Source: Nitrososphaerota archaeon
GTDB lineage: Archaea > Thermoproteota > Nitrososphaeria > Nitrososphaerales > UBA57
Direction of reading: 5' to 3'
Assembly: GCA_022572285.1 (NCBI GenBank)
Contig: JACZWF010000057.1
Coordinates: 1 to 8,663 of the forward strand
DNA length: 8,663 nt
Shown piece by piece: positions 6,800-8,663 of the stretch (positions are counted from its first letter, which is position 1; the number at the start of each line of letters is the position of its first letter). The translations under genes and the position numbers were made by a program. Below the pieces are notes generated by a model. It saw nothing but the letters and a program-made list of their open reading frames with translations. It searched no databases and was not told the DNA's origin.

Positions 6800-8067
6800 A
6801 TCTGTATGACGTCTCCGGGTTCTGGAACCAGAGTCTGCAGCCCCAGCTTTTCTTCGACTTGCTTGGCAAACCCAGAACTCTGAATCTCTTCGCCATGAAT
6901 CATGGCAACCCTTGGATGACCCCTAACTTTCCTTACCATCTCTAGCAATTGGCTGCTGCCACTATGAGAAGAAAAGTCAAAACGCCTTACGGTCGATTTC
7001 ACCTTCTTCGGCTTTCCGTTTATCATTGTAAGGCCCTTATCCAAAAGACTTCTACCAGGTGTTCCAGGAATCTGGAAGGCTACAATAGCTATTCCATTTC
7101 TTACTCCTTGGGAGAGCTCGCTGGCGTAGAACGCGGCCGAGCCTCCAACAAGCATTCCTGCGGGTGCTATGATGACGGATGGTGTTTCAAGAATCTTTCT
7201 TCTCTCTTTCCAGTCCTTGACCAGATGAGTATGCTCTAATGTTCTTTCGAATAGCGAAGGATCTTTGAGGAACTCCTGATGTCGAAGGAGTATTTCATTT
7301 GTCTTAAGGGCCATACCGTCCATCGCGACTGGATATGGGAAATTCGCTGAGTACAATACGCAAGCGACCTCTTGAGCTCTTCCTACGGCGAAAGCAGGCA
7401 CCAAAAGCGTGCCTCCTCTCTCCACGATCTCCTTGGCATATGAGACAAAATCCCTTTCAACTTCCTCGCGAGGAGGATGCTCGTTTAAACCGTAGGTTGT
7501 TTCTGTCAGGAGAAAATCCAGTTCTCCGTAATCCGTCACGGCTGCAGACATGAGGTGAGAATCACTTGAGTTAACGTCTCCCGTGTATAGAATTCTCTTT
7601 CCATCGGCCTCTATTAGTATAGATGCACTACCTGGTATGTGACCAGCATGAATTAGTTTTATTCGCACAGGTCCTACGTTGAACTCCTCCTCAAGAGGGA
7701 CCATCTGGGTGGCATTTACCATTGTTTCTAGCTCAAGATATTCAAATGGAAGATAGTGCCCACGGATCTCTCCTGAGATCTTGATGAAATCCTTAATTAG
7801 CAAATCCGCAATCTCCAAGGTTAGACTAGTACAATACATCTCGACGCCTTTTGAAAGGAAGAAGAGAGGCGTCGCACCTGAGTGATCTAGATGTGCATGG
7901 CTGAGGATGATCGCATCGATATCTTTTGGTTGAACGTGAATAGGGAACGATGGTTCTGACCCTCGGAGAAGGACTCCGAAATCGAGAAGAAGATTTTTAC
8001 TGTCGGTTTGGACCAGGAAAGCAGATCTTCCGACTTCTTTGGCGGCCCCAAGTGCGGTGATTTTCAT
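6796..8067 (-). CDS. Beta-CASP metallo-beta-lactamase ribonuclease (aCPSF2-like)
   Basis: A cytosolic zinc-dependent RNase of the CPSF73/RNase J superfamily, probably acting in RNA 3'-end processing or 5'-to-3' decay. The 423-residue product has the full motif set: Asp29 (motif 1), HAHLDH at 57-62 (motif 2), His143 in HAGHIPGSAS (motif 3), Asp164 in YTGDVN (motif 4), then beta-CASP motif A Glu189 in TETTYG, motif B His368 in DFSSHSG, and motif C His391 in IHGE. PAFAVGRAQE (about 224-233) and APAGMLVGG (about 301-309) are also typical. There are no N-terminal KH domains, so it is not aCPSF1; length fits aCPSF2, with archaeal RNase J the main alternative. The ATG at 8067 directly follows an expected leaderless transcription start. 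It converges on the eL38 gene with a 4-nt overlap. Confidence 0.93.
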   Translation of the reverse strand: MKITALGAAKEVGRSAFLVQTDSKNLLLDFGVLLRGSEPSFPIHVQPKDIDAIILSHAHLDHSGATPLFFLSKGVEMYCTSLTLEIADLLIKDFIKISGEIRGHYLPFEYLELETMVNATQMVPLEEEFNVGPVRIKLIHAGHIPGSASILIEADGKRILYTGDVNSSDSHLMSAAVTDYGELDFLLTETTYGLNEHPPREEVERDFVSYAKEIVERGGTLLVPAFAVGRAQEVACVLYSANFPYPVAMDGMALKTNEILLRHQEFLKDPSLFERTLEHTHLVKDWKERRKILETPSVIIAPAGMLVGGSAAFYASELSQGVRNGIAIVAFQIPGTPGRSLLDKGLTMINGKPKKVKSTVRRFDFSSHSGSSQLLEMVRKVRGHPRVAMIHGEEIQSSGFAKQVEEKLGLQTLVPEPGDVIQI

Positions 8068-8092
8068 TTTTATGATCTGCCTTCGACCGTTC

Positions 8093-8099
8093 GATAAAT
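8093..8099 (-). promoter_or_regulatory. TATA box of the beta-CASP nuclease gene
   Basis: ATTTATC on the minus strand is centred 29 nt before the nuclease ATG. This is the same spacing as at the other two promoters and again predicts a leaderless mRNA. It also shows that native sequence continues at least to about 8100 before the foreign-looking right end begins. Confidence 0.5.
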
Positions 8100-8141
8100 C
8101 TGGATGTTAATCAACTCTCGGAAGACCGGGTTCTGTAAAGA

Positions 8142-8663
8142 ATGAAGAAGGGTGAAGCGATGCCGGGTAGTTACCTCGGTAAGGAAGACTTTCCGCAGGA
8201 CACGCTCGTCACGATTAACCATGTCGTGATGGAGGAAATCAAAAACGAGTCGGGCGGCACGCAGAACAAACCAGTGATGTACTTCTCTAGCGCATCCAAC
8301 CCAGGACTCGACCTCAACCGCGACTGCATGAAGGCGGAGTCTCCGGAGATGCGGGGCGCCCTTGCGCACGTGTACACGACCTGGGACCCGGACGTGATCC
8401 TCGATCTCAACACCACCAACGGGCTCCGCCACGGCTTTGCATTGTCCTATGCACCACCCCTGGCTCCGGACACCGAGTCGGGAGTGCTCGCCTTCAGCCG
8501 CGAGTTCCTGCTGCCCACCGTGCGCCGGCGGCTGGACGAGAAGCACGGCATCAAGGTGTTCGACTACGGCATCAGACGGCGGTCCCCCGGCTGGTACACC
8601 TTCGAGCCCCACGGACGCTTCGTCACCAACTACGCCGGGCTCCGCAACCGCATCGGCGTGCTC
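8142..8663 (+). pseudogene. M14 zinc carboxypeptidase-like fragment, 5' truncated and cut by the right edge
   Basis: An open frame runs from ATG 8142 (or ATG 8160, which has a GGTGA five bases or so upstream) to the window end, 174 codons without a stop. From about codon 53 it follows the M14 peptidase pattern: NPGLDLNRDCMK, AESPEMRGAL, TWDPDVILDLNTTNGLRHG, LSYAPPLAP, then GWYTFEPHGRFVTNY and GLRNRIGVL. The catalytic Glu would come just past the edge. The first zinc motif (HxxE), which should precede NRD by many residues, is absent, and there is no room for it before the nuclease promoter. The third zinc ligand, normally His in DLHTTNG, is Asn here. GC rises from about 45% near 8100 to about 65-70% after 8340, with mostly G or C at third positions, unlike the rest of the window. 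Either a decayed, horizontally acquired gene or a chimeric assembly; a working peptidase is unlikely. Confidence 0.6.

Noticed and set aside
8070..8612. Long open frame on the minus strand (180 codons).
   Set aside because: Its translation is low-complexity Val/Gly/Arg/His-rich with no family pattern, while the opposite strand reads clearly as an M14 peptidase. Long antisense frames are expected in high-GC coding DNA.
1..8663. CRISPR arrays, tRNA or rRNA genes, insertion sequences or a defence cassette.
   Set aside because: I found no regularly spaced repeats, no cloverleaf-like sequences, no transposase motifs and no flanking terminal repeats; nearly all of the window is accounted for by core metabolic and RNA-related genes.

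Overview
The window looks archaeal, most likely from the TACK group and plausibly Nitrososphaeria (Thaumarchaeota) or a neighbouring lineage. Three signs point that way. It has a small gene that reads as ribosomal protein eL38, known only from eukaryotes and some archaea. It has an archaeal-type beta-CASP ribonuclease without KH domains (aCPSF2-like). Three genes have TATA-like boxes centred 28-30 nt before their start codons, the geometry of leaderless archaeal transcripts. The phylum is an inference.

Layout. 12-2928 (+): purC and purM, two de novo purine steps, followed by a D-2-hydroxyacid dehydrogenase whose start overlaps the purM end. 2964-3983 (-): a cysteine synthase family enzyme, convergent with the dehydrogenase. 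3984-4106: a short divergent promoter region. 4107-6799 (+): sufC, sufS, sufU and the eL38 gene, tightly packed. sufB and sufD are absent from their usual place between sufC and sufS. 6796-8067 (-): the beta-CASP nuclease, convergent with eL38; a single CTAG supplies both stop codons. 8142 to the right edge (+): a partial M14 zinc-carboxypeptidase-like frame with much higher GC. It lacks the 5' part of the family and has Asn where a zinc-binding His is expected.

How the genes fit together. The centre is a sulfur-mobilisation unit: cysteine synthase makes cysteine, SufS takes sulfur from it, SufU is the expected acceptor, and SufC is the ATPase of the Fe-S scaffold whose other subunits must lie elsewhere. 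The left part is nucleotide and glyoxylate-type housekeeping. The right end is compositionally foreign and is either a transferred gene remnant or an assembly junction. I saw no CRISPR array, tRNA, rRNA, insertion sequence or defence system. Most of the window is ordinary core archaeal genome; the notable points are the split suf operon, the short-linker SufU, the ribosomal gene in the suf operon and the odd right end.
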